Shown piece after piece: positions 8,996 through 21,041 of a stretch of 64,000 nucleotides of DNA. The notes under the pieces are model-generated. The model was given only the letters and a program-made list of their open reading frames with translations, searched no databases and had not been told where the DNA came from. The position numbers were made by a program, and so were the translations under genes. How positions within the stretch are numbered: position 1 is the stretch's first letter; each line of letters opens with the position of its first letter. Source of the stretch: Dolomedes plantarius (lineage: Eukaryota > Arthropoda > Arachnida > Araneae > Dolomedidae); contig OU015499.1 in NCBI GenBank assembly GCA_907164885.2, positions 145,137,154 to 145,201,153 on the forward strand. The letters are read 5' to 3'.

Positions 8996-11960
8996 GGCCG
9001 AATTCAATGTAACGTTTTAGCTCTTTAGCTAGTTGGTTAGTTAGCTCTTTAGCAAACCTCAATTTTGCTAACTGTTAGCACATCGGCATTCAAATGGCCC
9101 GTTAGCTCTCCGATCCGAGCACCACTCTCCGACGAGGGAATGTTCGGCAAACCTCGGAAGCTTTTAAACGAATGCTCTCAGTAAGCCAATGAGACAGCCC
9201 AAATTCATCGCCAGCGCGACATCAAATGTAAACAAACATGGAAACTTCGGAACTGATAAAATAAAAATAATAAAAACGAGTAATGCCTGGATACGCAACA
9301 AAAGAAAAATGAATCAAATGATTTTAAATTTGTGGATAGAATACTTACGAATATTTTCATAATTCTATGTTCAACTTTATTTGAAATATTTATAATTCAC
9401 TATGTTAAATTACCGGAAGCTTTATTTTTCTTTTCTTTTAGCAAAATGCCACATTTTTAAAAAATAATTAGTAGAGAAGACAGAAGATGAAAAATATTTC
9501 TAATATGGAGGATATGAAGTAAAATATATTTAAAACAAAGTTTAGCTAAATGTTAAAATATCGTTGTATTCAGTAATCTAACCTTCCAAAAGCTATTTAT
9601 TTTGACATAAAAAAGTTTCTGATAAAATGATACACTGAACTTTATGTGATGTCCTTGTTTCAATTAAATACATTTAATAAAAGCTTTTAAAATAGTTAAC
9701 ACATTGATGCGTTTCCCATCTGAAATAAAACACATTCAAATCTCTGAAGTTTATACTAACAGCATGGTATTTAAAACTAACAGTATTGTATTTAAAATTT
9801 TCAAATATACACATTATATTATACAGACAAACTTTAAATTAAATAGTATTATTTAAGATGTACTCACCTGATTATTCTCAGTTAAGATTTAGAGCTCATA
9901 ACATTCAAATTATGCATCACAATTAATAGTAGCCAAAAAAATTGCAAGTACAGACACTGATTCAGTATAAATACAGCACTGCACAAGAATTCATTTAGCT
10001 CAATCTTTTAAATGTTGATACAATATCCTTTTAAGAAAATCGATAGATTTACACTCTTTTAAACATATCCATGTGTAAATGAAGAAAATGCTAAATCTAG
10101 TTTAATTGAAGTACAAGGGAATACAATTTATAGTACTTTTTTTTTCGACTATCACTAATTTTGGTTCATTGCAAATATACAATTTTAAGATATTCATTTC
10201 ATTCCTTACACTAGATGCAAATAAGCAATGTTTAAAAGATAAAGTATTTGAAGTACTGCATACTTAAGTTACTATCTTTTTTCAATTTGTGGCGATAAAA
10301 ATTAAAAATTTCAAGTTATCTTAAATGTTGTAGTCATGCAGAAAAAAAACACAGTTTCACAAATATAACAGTCAAACAAAATGAAATATAATTAATTTCT
10401 GTATTAATCTTTTTCTTTATGAGGAATAGGGCAGTAAAATACTCAGCTGCATTGTAGTTTTGTAGTTTAATATTTTAATTTACAGAGTGACATATCTGTA
10501 AAGTACTATCAATTACAATGGAATACAATTGATAGTACTTTGTAAAGTACAGCTACAATGCAGCAGTAAAATACATCAGTACAGTAAAATACTCAGCTGC
10601 ATTGTAGTTTGGTAGTTTAGTATTTTAATTTACAGAGTGACATATCTGCAAAGTACTATCAATTACAATGGAATACAATTGATAGTACTTTGTTTTTGTC
10701 GACTATCACTGAGTTTGACTCATACCTTTTCAAAGATACAATTTTTTTCATTTCATTCATTACACTAGGTGCAAATAAGCAATGTTTAAAAGATAAAGTA
10801 ACGAAGTAATGCATAGTTAAGTTACTGTGTTTTATTCAATTTGTGGCGATAAAAATTCAAAATTTCAAGTTATCTTAAATTTTGTAGTCATGCAGAAAAA
10901 AAACACAGTTTCACAAATATAACAGTCAAACAAAATGAAATATAATTAATTTCTGTATTAATCTTTTTCTTTATGAGGAATAGGGCAGTAAAATACTCAG
11001 CTGCATTGTAGTTTTGTAGTTTAATATTTTAATTTACAGAGTGACATATCTGTAAAGTACTATCAATTACAATGGAATACAATTGATAGTACTTTGTAAA
11101 GTACAGCTACAATGCAGCAGTAAAATACATCAGTACAGTAAAATACTCAGCTGCATTGTAGTTTGGTAGTTTAGTATTTTAATTTACAGAGTGACATATC
11201 TGCAAAGTACTATCAATTACAATGGAATACAATTGATAGTACTTTGTTTTTGTCGACTATCACTGAGTTTGACTCATACCTTTTCAAAGATACAATTTTT
11301 TTCATTTCATTCATTACACTAGGTGCAAATAAGCAATGTTTAAAAGATAAAGTAACGAAGTAATGCATAGTTAAGTTACTGTGTTTTATTCAATTTGTGG
11401 CGATAAAAATTCAAAATTTCAAGTTATCTTAAACTTTGCAGTTATGCAGAAAAAAAATACAATTTCACATATATTTTAGAATTTTCTTAAGAAACACACA
11501 GAGAACAATCAACAAGCAGTTGATTGAATCACATTATAAATATAACAGTTACAGAAACATGGTTTGTACCAAATTTTATAGTCCTGGCTGAAATTTCAAG
11601 ACCCATAGCTAAGCCAAATTTGATTTTAGTTAAAGTTTGATTAATTTTTAATAGAACATTATATTAGGTCAGGAATCAGCTTGTGCATTGTAAAATTTAA
11701 CATTAGTAACTGCTTTTGAAAAGGCATGACTTTTTCTAACACTTAAATTTTGTTTACATATAAAAAAAAAAAAGAAAAAAAGTAAAGTCCTGGAAACTGG
11801 AATTAACCACATTTTATAAAATTGAATCAAACAGAAATTAATGTTGTGCTCATGAAAATCATACTTAAATACATATTATAGCTGTACTTTTTTTTAGATT
11901 GAAAAAAAAGTTTCTTCTAGGTAAGCATTCAATTACACACTGACAAAATTTAACACAATA
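8996..11960. other. About 3 kb of DNA lying between two parts of a LINE ORF1; probable insertion
   Basis: The left boundary reads ...AATCTA then GGGCCGAATTCAATG, which resembles a Harbinger-type end (GGGCC start). GC-richer sequence follows (9050-9240), then AT-rich DNA with the 554-bp tandem repeat. No matching inverted right end was found near 11960, so the insertion is not proven. No frame encodes a recognisable protein. Confidence 0.4.
10110..11450. repeat. Tandem repeat, period about 554 bp, 2.4 copies, with nested sub-repeat and palindromes
   Basis: Landmarks recur at constant spacing: AAGTTATCTT at 10313, 10867 and 11421 (554 each). Units are about 10110-10661, 10662-11215 and a partial unit from 11216. 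The stretch around 10320-10690 is almost identical to 10875-11244. Each unit also holds a ~110-bp sub-repeat (from 10435 and 10585, offset 150). Each sub-repeat contains a palindrome with 15-bp arms (AAAGTACTATCAATT) and a 12-base loop. Confidence 0.9.
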
Positions 11961-11977
11961 AAACAATTATTGCACAC

Positions 11978-12600
11978 ATGGGAGAGCAGTTTCAACAATG
12001 TAACTCGATGAAAAAGCGGGCTGAAAAAGATCCATTTTGGATCCTAAAATATCTAAACTCCATTTCGAAAGAAACTGTAGAAAATATTCTTAACTTATTA
12101 AACTTGTTAAGCTGTTCGTTACCCCTTCAGGATGCAGGAAAATTCATAGAAATCTTTCCGAAACTACCGAACAGTTTAGAATTATTCAATAAACTCTAAG
12201 CGAAAATAAAATTAAATTCTTCACCATAAAACCGCGGAATGACAGACCGATTAAAATTGTTATCCGAGGAAATCATTCTGATATCCCCAGTGATGAGGTC
12301 AGAGACGAAATTAATTAATTAACAATGAAAAAAACTAAATTTAGCAGCCAAGAGAGTTAGAGAAACCAGCCGATATGGTCAAATAACGAAATAATGGAAC
12401 CCATCTTAGAAAATCCGACAGCTACCAATGAAAACTCAGAAGTTTAGCTATCTCTTCAAAAACCAAAATACAAATCCTGTTCCCAAAGAAACAGGTAATA
12501 GTTCCCCTAACTTAAGCGAAATTGATACTTACATCTCTATGCTTCAAGAAATTGAAAAATTATTAAAATCTATCACTGAAATTTTTCTAAACTAAAGTCT
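11978..12600 (+). pseudogene. LINE ORF1 remnant: PRE_C2HC domain region
   Basis: KFIEIFPKLPNSLELFNKL is followed, after a +1 shift near 12197, by SENKIKFFTIKPRNDRPIKI and VVIRG-like residues. The pattern of K/R-rich residues then RPIKIVIRG is the hallmark of the PRE_C2HC domain in arthropod Jockey-like ORF1 proteins. The downstream part (about 12450-12590) reads ETGNSSPNLSEIDTYISMLQ, like the C-terminal tail of such proteins. No reverse transcriptase follows. The frame is broken. It pairs with 8253..8995. Confidence 0.5.
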
Positions 12601-12951
12601 TCTGAAATCGGAAACTTTGTAGGACCTATGTTAGGGAACAAACTAATTTGCCAGTCGCAGCTGGCTCGCGTTGCACACCATAATTCACTCTCTTTCTCTT
12701 CACATTATTCTTGGACATTCCTCCCTTACGTCGTTTTTTCCTTTAGAGCTCTTGCGTTAAAATTTTTCTAAAGTCTTAATATTCTCTCTAATTACTTATT
12801 TTATTTCCTTTTTTTTCTAAACTTTCATATTCTCAGCACGATTTTAAAATTTGTAACGTTAATTTGCCGCATGAAAGCCACTGAAATTGAGGATATGAAA
12901 CTATAGCTCCCAGGTGACTCATGAGTTTTGCATTGGCATTGGCATGATTAA
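12601..12951. other. Gene-free spacer
   Basis: T-rich sequence with no frame or repeat end recognised. Confidence 0.5.
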
Positions 12952-13137
12952 GGGCCTGTTCACATAGGAGTCCGTGCCGTTGCGTTAAGGAAAAGATGAC
13001 GTTGAGACGAAAATAAACCAATCATATGTTTCCAAACGATTAGCAATGAAATTTTTAACGCCTATGAGTGGTTTATTTTAGTCTTAACGTCATCTTTTCC
13101 TTAACGCAACGCAACGGACTCCTATGTGAACAGGACC
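12952..13137. mobile_element. Foldback MITE, Harbinger type, TAA target duplication (member B)
   Basis: Same family as 7582..7768: the arms begin GGGCCTGTTCACATAGGAGT and contain GCGTTAAGGAAAAGATGACG. TAA flanks both ends (12949-12951 and 13138-13140). It starts about 50 bp before copy 1 of the segmental duplication. Confidence 0.85.
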
Positions 13138-13192
13138 TAACAATTGGCATTGGCATAACTCATCATTTACTCATTGCATTGCCAATGCAAAT

Positions 13193-14486
13193 AGTCTGAC
13201 TTGGCGACAGATAACAGTGATTAATCACAGGTAATTGACTTTCTCTATTCGTCAGTTTAATGGCAACGGTAACTGGTTTATGTTGGTTATTGCATTCAAC
13301 TCTCCATAATCATAGTACTTAAATATAAATAGTAGTGCCCTTGACGACAAACTTTCGCAGATTTTCGGATGGATCACAGTCTAATATAACACTACACATG
13401 ATAATGGAAAAATAAACAGCTATTCAAGTAAGTTTAATTTGCAGGTATTTTTTTTTTAGTATTGTATGACAGAATTGTTTTGTTAAGGCGGTGAAAATGA
13501 TGTAGTGTGATGTGTGGCAAGTGAAAACGCGGGCTTAAAACCCTAAAAAGTATAACTTAAAAAAAAAAAAAATTTTAAAGTGATCTTTGTAGGAACATTG
13601 TTGCTCTACTATTATGTTTAGTTTTTATTTACAGAAAAATTTGTAAAATCGAAAAATTTTGTACCTACGAAACCCCTCCATTTTAACAAAGGTACACAAG
13701 TTCGAGTACTTGCACAAGAAAAAATCATGACTAATTAGCCACATCACATAGAGTTATTTTGAAAATACCAACTTATTAATTAAGAAATGAATAATACAGA
13801 TAAAATATATAAATGCCATTTTTTTTTTTTGCAATATCACTCTCAGTACTGCAGGGTTTTCTCTTGCCCCATAAAGATTTTGTGCCGGGGCAAGTGAGAA
13901 CATTGAAATTTACCTGTAAAAGAAGCAAATATGAAAGAAAATCAACTAGTTGTGCGGCCTGTTTTCAGTGATTGTTTCAATGTACTAGATGATAACTTAT
14001 TAGTGCTCTTGAAAGGGCTGAGGCCTGGAACACGGGGTGAACTAATTTTTTCCTTGTATTTTTGGTCCTACAATGTTGAGTAGGACCTAGACAAAGGATA
14101 AAAAAAACTTAAAGTAGTGTAGAACATTTAAATAAACAGTGAATTTAAAAGTAAGCTAGTGAAAAAGATTTTGTTTTGTTTTGAACTTTTAATAGAAGTT
14201 TTTGCTTGTTATAATATTCAGTTAACTGAAGGAAAAAAAATAACATTCAAGTAGGATAGAAGACACAATAAAGTAGTAAATTGAGCTAATAGGTTAGAGA
14301 AAAAAATAATTTTTTGTTTTGAACTTTCAACATATATTTGTTATTTTGAAACAAATATATGCAAATATATATATTTTTTTTTGTTGATATTTGGATGTTG
14401 CTGACACTGCTAACTTGAACAATGAATACCTTCACAATGAAAGAATGTTAAAAAAAAAAGAAAAAAAAGAGCTTTATCATCAGCAT
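13193..14486. other. Duplicated AT-rich DNA, no gene recognised
   Basis: A short frame near 13950-14050 (reading FSDCFNVLDDNLLV) has a counterpart in copy 2 (LNDCFNVLDDDLLVF, 54866-54920). It is not recognised as any protein family. Confidence 0.4.
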
Positions 14487-14494
14487 GAAATATA

Positions 14495-15489
14495 GGTACC
14501 GATGTGTTAGATGTACCCCCCCACCAAGTTTGACAATTTTGTGCATGGCATGGTAACCATGCGGTTTTGGTGAGATTTTGTGTGTTTTGGCAATGCAGTT
14601 TGAATAGTTATTTAGTCGTGATGTAGATTTTCAAGACATAGGCCTACTGTTGGGTTTGTTAGAGATATAAAGTGAGAGGAATTTAAAATTTCTGTTAAAA
14701 GTATTGAAGAATGTTTTGTATTTTTTCGAACTATTTCTGCTGTGCTTCTTTCTCACAAATTCTTCATTCCTATTTTGTAATCTAGTAAATTTATTGGCTA
14801 AATGAGGATTTTTGTGGTTTATTTAAAATTAAGTGTTAATTTAAACGGTTAATTTAGATGTGGTTTGATGGACTTACATGTTATTTTATGCGTTTCCATG
14901 TTTGAGTTTTTGAAAACATTGTGGTTGATTTAAAATGCGGCGGTTCGGAATGTGGTAGTTATACTTCTGAGTAAGTTAATGATATTTTCTTTTTATGGAA
15001 TTAGATTCATTAATTTCTTCCTTTCCAAGAAAATGGTATTTTATGTCTTGTAGAGTTTAGTTTGTGACAAAATGAGTGACATGATTGAATTGGCATTGTT
15101 GTTTAGGATGTATATAATGGGAAACAGGTGTGTAATAAGTTTTTGTATGGAGAATTAGTGTTTATGCATACAAATTAGTTCTGGGGATTTCTGTATTGTT
15201 TTTGGAAGTTTAATACAGCCAGCGTAAGATATGTTTGTGGTTGTTTCTATGCAGCAGTTGAGGATTCCTGTAATGTTTTTTGAAGTTGAATATAGCCAGT
15301 GGCAAGTTTGTTTTCAACTTATTTTATTTTTTGGTTCCTATTAATATATTTTTTTTTTGTTTACATTTTGCACTTTAAGCCTAACATGTCTGCAGAAACC
15401 CCCTTACCGACAAGTTTGCACCAAAAATTTTCGGTGGCAACTTGTTGCTAAGGAAGGGGGGGGGGGGGTGCATCTAACACATTTGTTCC
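14495..15489. mobile_element. Non-coding TIR element with 8-bp target duplication, superfamily unassigned
   Basis: The ends GGTACCGATGTGTTAGATG and, inverted, GGAACAAATGTGTTAGATG are followed by T/C and then ACCCCCC. GAAATAT plus one base lies on both sides (14487-14494 and 15490-15497). Copy 2 of the segmental duplication carries the empty site GAAATATC (55376-55384). The GG start and 8-bp duplication fit Merlin or MULE elements. There is no transposase frame. Confidence 0.8.
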
Positions 15490-15499
15490 GAAATATCTA

Positions 15500-17842
15500 T
15501 TCTTTCCCTTGCCCTACTTATTTTACTATAAGTAAGTATGATTTATTTTGACCCACGTTCTCACTTGCCCTAAGTGTGGAGGGAAGTGGGAATGCAAACC
15601 AGAAAAACTTTAAATATTTTTGGCAAAAAAAAGTTGTGTATACACATAAAAAAAGAAACTATAAATGTAGAACATACCAAAATGTATGTATACAAATTTC
15701 CATACAAATACAAGTTATTAAATACTTATTTAGATTCAAAGTAGAACTATATGATTTTGTGTTCTCACTTACCCTACTCCACCCTATATGATTTCTACAT
15801 TTTACGCTTTTTATTTTTAAAGTGAAGTTTAATTGTAATACAATTTGTATAACTATTAAACTGATAAAAACTGTATGTTCAGGCATGGTTTGTTGTTTTC
15901 AGCAAATAAGTAAATTGATACTTTTTGGTCGATTTTGACATACTATTAAAAGATACTCTACAATTTATAGAGACTGCTAAAAATTCCGAATCTTATAATT
16001 TTATTTGCAATTTTTATCCTAAATTTATAAGTATATTATATAAGTCAAACATAATGTTTTTAGAAAATTTGCTTTTTATGATTGATACAAATGATTTTGA
16101 AATGTTAATAATCGTGATAAAAGATAAAATACGCGGGAAAGAGTTCCTTATCCTGTGCAGTTCATCTAAAGGGTGTCAAACTCCACAAAGTGGAGTTCTC
16201 CTAATGAGAAATTTAGGAAAATACCATTTCACACTGTTTTAAAACTTTTTACCTCACAGTCAACACTTTGTATGAAATTTCAACACTAAGTAACTAATAA
16301 AGAACCATGGAATATTTTAAGAATGAAATATTAAATAGCATTTATCAGGAATAAAATAGCATTTATCAGGATAAAATAGCATTTATCAGGAATAAATAAT
16401 TTAAACAGTCTAAAAAAGTGTCCTAAATGTATCAATCGGTTGTAGAAAATGTTATAGGGAAACAATACATTCAATATACAAGAATTTTATTTTTTTTTTT
16501 AAAATCTTAAAAACTAGAAAATTAACATGTAAATACTTCAAGTAAAGGTACATAAAAGTACAAAAATAGTGAAAAAATACATGAAGTACATAAAATTAAA
16601 AGTTTGTAGCAAGTTATTTTCAACAATATAGAAGAATGAAGAAAAACCAATGACAATAGCATTACTAATGACTTTTTAAATAATTAAAAGTAACAATTAA
16701 AGTAATACTTGATGTTTGAAATTGAAATTCCTTTTAAAGAAAAATTAAATTATTTATCATATCAAATTTCTACACAATTATTAGTATATTACATATAAAA
16801 ATGGTTAATTTTCTCTATACAATGTATTCTAAAGGTTTCTTTGTTAGAAACATTTCAAGATTTACAAAATCTGTGTTAAGGGATATTTCTGACTGCTTTG
16901 ATATAATATTTTAAAAATTTTCAGTCAAAAAAATTTTTATTTGGGTCAGTTTAGACCTAAATTTATATTATCTGCTCTCTTACCTGCATTTCTTTATACC
17001 AAATAGATATTTCGTATTGGCAAAATTTATAACTATATTCTTGCTGTACATGTCTGGGATAATTTTTTAATATATGCAGTTTCGGTTCTTGTGATCAGTA
17101 TTAGTCAAATTGATGTTTGTTGTGTTAGTATTTATTTTTCCTACCCTCCCCCCTATCCTAGGGGTAAAAAATATTCATTGAATAGAAAGTAACTGCAGTT
17201 AAAGTATGTAAAGTTTTGAACATTCTAGTGCTCCATTTTTCTCAGTATTTGATGTATAACTTGATATTTAAAACCACATTTCAACCTCCAGAAATGTGTT
17301 GTATAATTATGCTGTGGTGGAATATGCATGAGATGAATTATATTTCTTGATGAGCAAAATTTAAAAAAATGAATTTCAGGAATTTATTAAACAATTTATG
17401 TAAAAAATAACTGTGCTCAATACATGAAAATTTTAAGGGATAAGTTTTCATTTTGCACATGGAAAATAAATATGCATGAACATTCTGTACAAGTTCTTAT
17501 ATGAAAACCGTTTGAAAAATATTTCTGAATAGAGGTGAATAATTTACCAGTTTTTTTCTTTCCTTTGCAGTCATATATATAACTTTGCATTTCATGTTGA
17601 TCTTTCTTACTCATTACCTGTTTTCTTGACAGTTAGTTTATATATAATTTTGTTTTAAACATAATGTACACAAACCTGAGAAATAAAATAATTTGAAGAT
17701 TTTATGTGAATTCTGCATTTTAATATTTTAAAATTTGGAAATTTCTACATTAACTTAATATATTAAAGTAACAGTGTATAACGGTGAATTACTTTATACT
17801 GGAAAATTCGACATCCGAAATCTTGTCATTCGGGCCTTAGAT
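15500..17842. other. Duplicated AT-rich DNA with one short conserved frame
   Basis: The frame at 15925..16242 (105 codons) contains CNFYPKFISILYKSNIMFLE and DTNDFEMLIIVIKDKI. Copy 2 reads CSCYPKFISMLNKSDIMYLA and CTNDFELLLIVVKDKI at about 57330-57480. The reading is similar in both copies but no family is recognised. It may be chance retention in an AT-rich duplicate. Confidence 0.35.
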
Positions 17843-18076
17843 CAGGGCCAGCCTTAGTCCTTCTGAGGCCAAATCGCAGAAATTTCGGTTGGGTGCTTCA
17901 GAATTCTGATATAGGTACATTAAATGATAAACATTTAATGTGAAGCATAAAAGACAAAAATTAGGAAGGTGGTCATATTTCCTTTCTTTGTACATTTATA
18001 AGAAAAGAAAAACTTAAAAGTAGCTAGACTACATATATTTTATTTCCAGAACAAAAGTATTTACAATCAAATTTTT

Positions 18077-19760
18077 CTAGATTTTTTTATCAACAAGATC
18101 ATTTTTAAATTGATGAAATTTTACTTTCCTTATTTCTACATGCTCTGTAGACACTATTGCAAGACATTTGTGTCTCTTCTGCAATATTGTTGACCTTAGG
18201 TATGTTTTAATTAATTTTAATCTTGAAAAGCTTCTTTTTCCCAAAGGTACAGTTATATTAATTGTTAAAAATATCCTTAAATTCGTAAAAGCATTTGAGA
18301 AGCCCATAGCTGTTATTTATAGCAATTGTATAATTTTTATAGGGTTTCTGAAACAATAGTGTGGTACTAAAAAAGGGATTGTCACTAGTTGTAGTATTAA
18401 AGAGATATCATCATGGTTGTGGTACAACAAAATGTAAGTTGATTGGCAACATCAGTGGTGGCATTTCAAAATATTTAAGATGACTTAATCACCTTACACT
18501 GAAAAAGAAAGACAAAAAGGGGTGACAGAAGCAATTGGATTTTTAAATGAAGACTTCATATTTATTAATTTTAAATTAAATTCGCTAGGTAAGGCTTAGG
18601 GCCGGTGGCTTAAGGCCGTTTACAGGAATTTACATTAGATCCTCATATGAGCCATAGGGAGTCAGGAGGCTGGAATGGAAAGACCGATCTTCGCTGTACC
18701 GCTTTTGCCCTGTAAGTCGGAGATAGTTGTGATGGAAAAAGCATCTTCTTGAACCGGTGGCCAGACGAGATCTGTTATTCTCATTCGAAATTCGCTCCCT
18801 GAGCTGTTCCAATCACGTGACCTGCAACGAAAAACCATCTGGAACTTGGCGACCCAGCGGTTGCCAGCAGACTCCACCAAAGCTATAATACAAAGGGTTA
18901 TTTTGTGTGTTTTATGAGGGGAAGGGGATAAATGGAGAATCTTTTCGCCAAGCATTAGGCAACCCCTTTTTGGGGGATTACAGAAGAATGTACGATAAAG
19001 CAGAGACAGAGAAAATTGAGCAAAAAGGGTGCTCATTGTATATTATTTCCAACTGTCTGGGGAAAATATATTACGTTAGAAAACAAGAAGGAACTGTCCC
19101 TAATTGCGTTGAGTGGCTGTATGAAAACTATGAATTATTAACAAAATGTTGAGTAGATTACTAGCAGTATTTATTAGGTTATTGAAAGCGTTATGACAAA
19201 TAGGTTTTAATACATTTCTTTGATGAGCATATAGCTATCGTCATCTACATCTTTTATAGACATCATCTGGTCATTATTCTGAATCATTTTTACATCTGTC
19301 AGGACAATTTCTAGTACTGATGCATATTCTTGATGTTCATTCTCAAGTCATCTCAAAAGAACTTGTGGAATCAACTCAAATTAACTTCTCAAGCTTTATA
19401 CATTATTTCTTAAAAAAAAAAAAAATGCACTTCAAACTTTTATTTCTACTTACTTATTGGTTCATACTCGTAGTTAAATATCCTTTTCAATTTTTTTAAA
19501 TGTGTTTCCTGAAATTCTGGCGTGACTTCTAAATCAGTCACAAATTCTGTGGCTCCGACTAAAACTTGTTCTAAATCAGAGTGCCTATATTTTGTCAGCC
19601 ATTTTAGAAGGTTTTTTAACGATCACAGTACTTCCTTTCAGACAATTTAAATTTTTCTTCAAGAGGGGCTCTGTACTAGCACAGTGCCCAATTGCTTCTA
19701 ATAAATCCAATTGTATTAAAGCAAGCGTTGCCTTTCATAATTAATTCTTTACATATTTTC
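18077..19760 (-). pseudogene. hAT (ZMYM1-like) transposase remnant with C-terminal dimerisation domain
   Basis: On the minus strand 18307..18077 reads NLRIFLTINITVPLGKRSFS, RLKLIKTYLRST and KCLAIVSTEH. This is the hAT C-terminal dimerisation pattern of the ZMYM1/DUF4371 group (AERSFSKLKLIKTYLRST...LAILSIE in the family). Upstream, 19600-19470 (minus) reads LLKWLTKYRHSDLEQ, ATEFVTDLEVTPEFQ and KRIFNYEYE, matching the segment before the core in that group. Stops and frame changes are frequent. The solo LTR 18360..19198 sits between the two blocks. Confidence 0.65.
18360..19198. mobile_element. Solo LTR, 839 bp, with 5-bp target duplication AATAG
   Basis: It begins TGTGGTACT and ends GTTATGACA, so it has the TG...CA termini of an LTR. 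AATAG is at 18355-18359 and 19199-19203. Copy 2 has the uninterrupted site (AACAATAGGTTTTAATAC, about 59422-59439). No internal retrotransposon sequence is present on either side, so it is a solo LTR left by recombination. Superfamily cannot be told from the LTR alone. The short frames inside are not convincing. Confidence 0.8.
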
Positions 19761-21033
19761 TATTCTTTTATGCATATTATTCCTAAGGTTCTCATGAATA
19801 TTTATATAATTTTTTTTCTATGGTGAACTGTGGGGAGTTTGGTTTCATAGACTTTGTAAAATTTTATGATGAGAACCTTGACTAATAGCCAAAATTTGTT
19901 GGTTTGATATAGACAGGTAAATCTACTCAGGGCAGAAAAATTGTGGGTCTTTTGCATCTTTTACATTGCATTCTATCTCATTGAATCATCATTTAGAAGT
20001 CAAGTTTCAGTAGGTATTTTGCTGTATTTAACCTTTGAAGTATTTAAAGGAGTTTTTCAGAAATTTTCAAAGTTTGGGAGCCTTATTTCACAAGAGAATC
20101 TCTGAGGTAGACTCTTAACTTGTTATAAGAATAGCCTGAAAAAAACTTTATTACCTAACCTCCACATTTCTCATTTTATTTTCTTTATATCTGATCCATT
20201 TATAAATGATGATTTTGTTGAGAAACCTTAAAGTGGCTCTGAATTTTATGAATATCTTTTAATGAAAACTTGAAGCTTGTAGACAAAGTTAATGAAATTT
20301 GAATAAAATTACTTTTAATTTCTTTCACTTGTACTCTGTAATCGAATCACAAATATTACATATTGTAACTCTCTACCTCAAGCAATGGGTAGTTCTATTA
20401 TAAATGTTCCAAATGCTCCTAACCAAACCCTATACCCCAGATATCTTAAGAATCCTGATTTTTTGCTTTCTGTTATAACCCCAACAATCCATTATTTTTA
20501 ACTACCTTATACCAGTGTGTAAATATTTGATACTCCAATGAGATTTTTATAAAAGAATTTTGTCGTACAATTTATTTTGAGGGTAACAATAACTCGTTTT
20601 TTAGGCAATATCATTTTCTTTTTGTCACATTTGCTGGAAATTAAGACAATAAATGTTTTACTATTATCCTGACCAGAGCTTATGTGTTCAAAATATAGAA
20701 AAGTAACTTTTTCTTATTCCTGTCAAGGGTATTACTTCTAATCATTTAAATTTATTATTTTATATAATGTGTGCAGTTTCCTTAACTTGGAAGAAGATGG
20801 GAAAAGAAAAATATTTTATGGGAAGTAATTTGTGAAAAGACAATAACATGTTTCTGTGTGAACTAAACAGTTTTAATTTCATGTTGATAATTTTCTGTCA
20901 CTGCAGATTTTGATTTTAATTTGCTTATACTTTTAAAAGATTTAATTTGTGTGAGAATTACTGTTCTGTATGCTATTCATATATGTTTCTTTGATCTTTG
21001 TTTTGTTAAATATGGTATTAAATTTTGCTGTTA
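19761..21033. other. Duplicated AT-rich DNA, no recognised gene
   Basis: It is co-linear with about 60250-61312 in copy 2. It may hold further eroded hAT sequence but no motif could be read. Confidence 0.4.
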
Positions 21034-21041
21034 CTCTAAGT

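Larger units (their letters stand above)
17843..20950 (-). mobile_element. Old hAT element remnant (ZMYM1-like), copy 1
   Basis: CAGGGCCAGCCTTAG at 17843 is a typical hAT end. Transposase fragments lie on the minus strand to its right. The right end is not identified, so the far boundary is approximate. The element was present before the segmental duplication, because copy 2 holds the same remnant at 58880..60300. It was later interrupted by the solo LTR. Confidence 0.5.

Noticed and set aside
18662..19036. 124-codon minus-strand frame in the solo LTR
   Set aside because: It lies wholly inside the LTR; LTRs normally do not encode proteins and no motif is seen.
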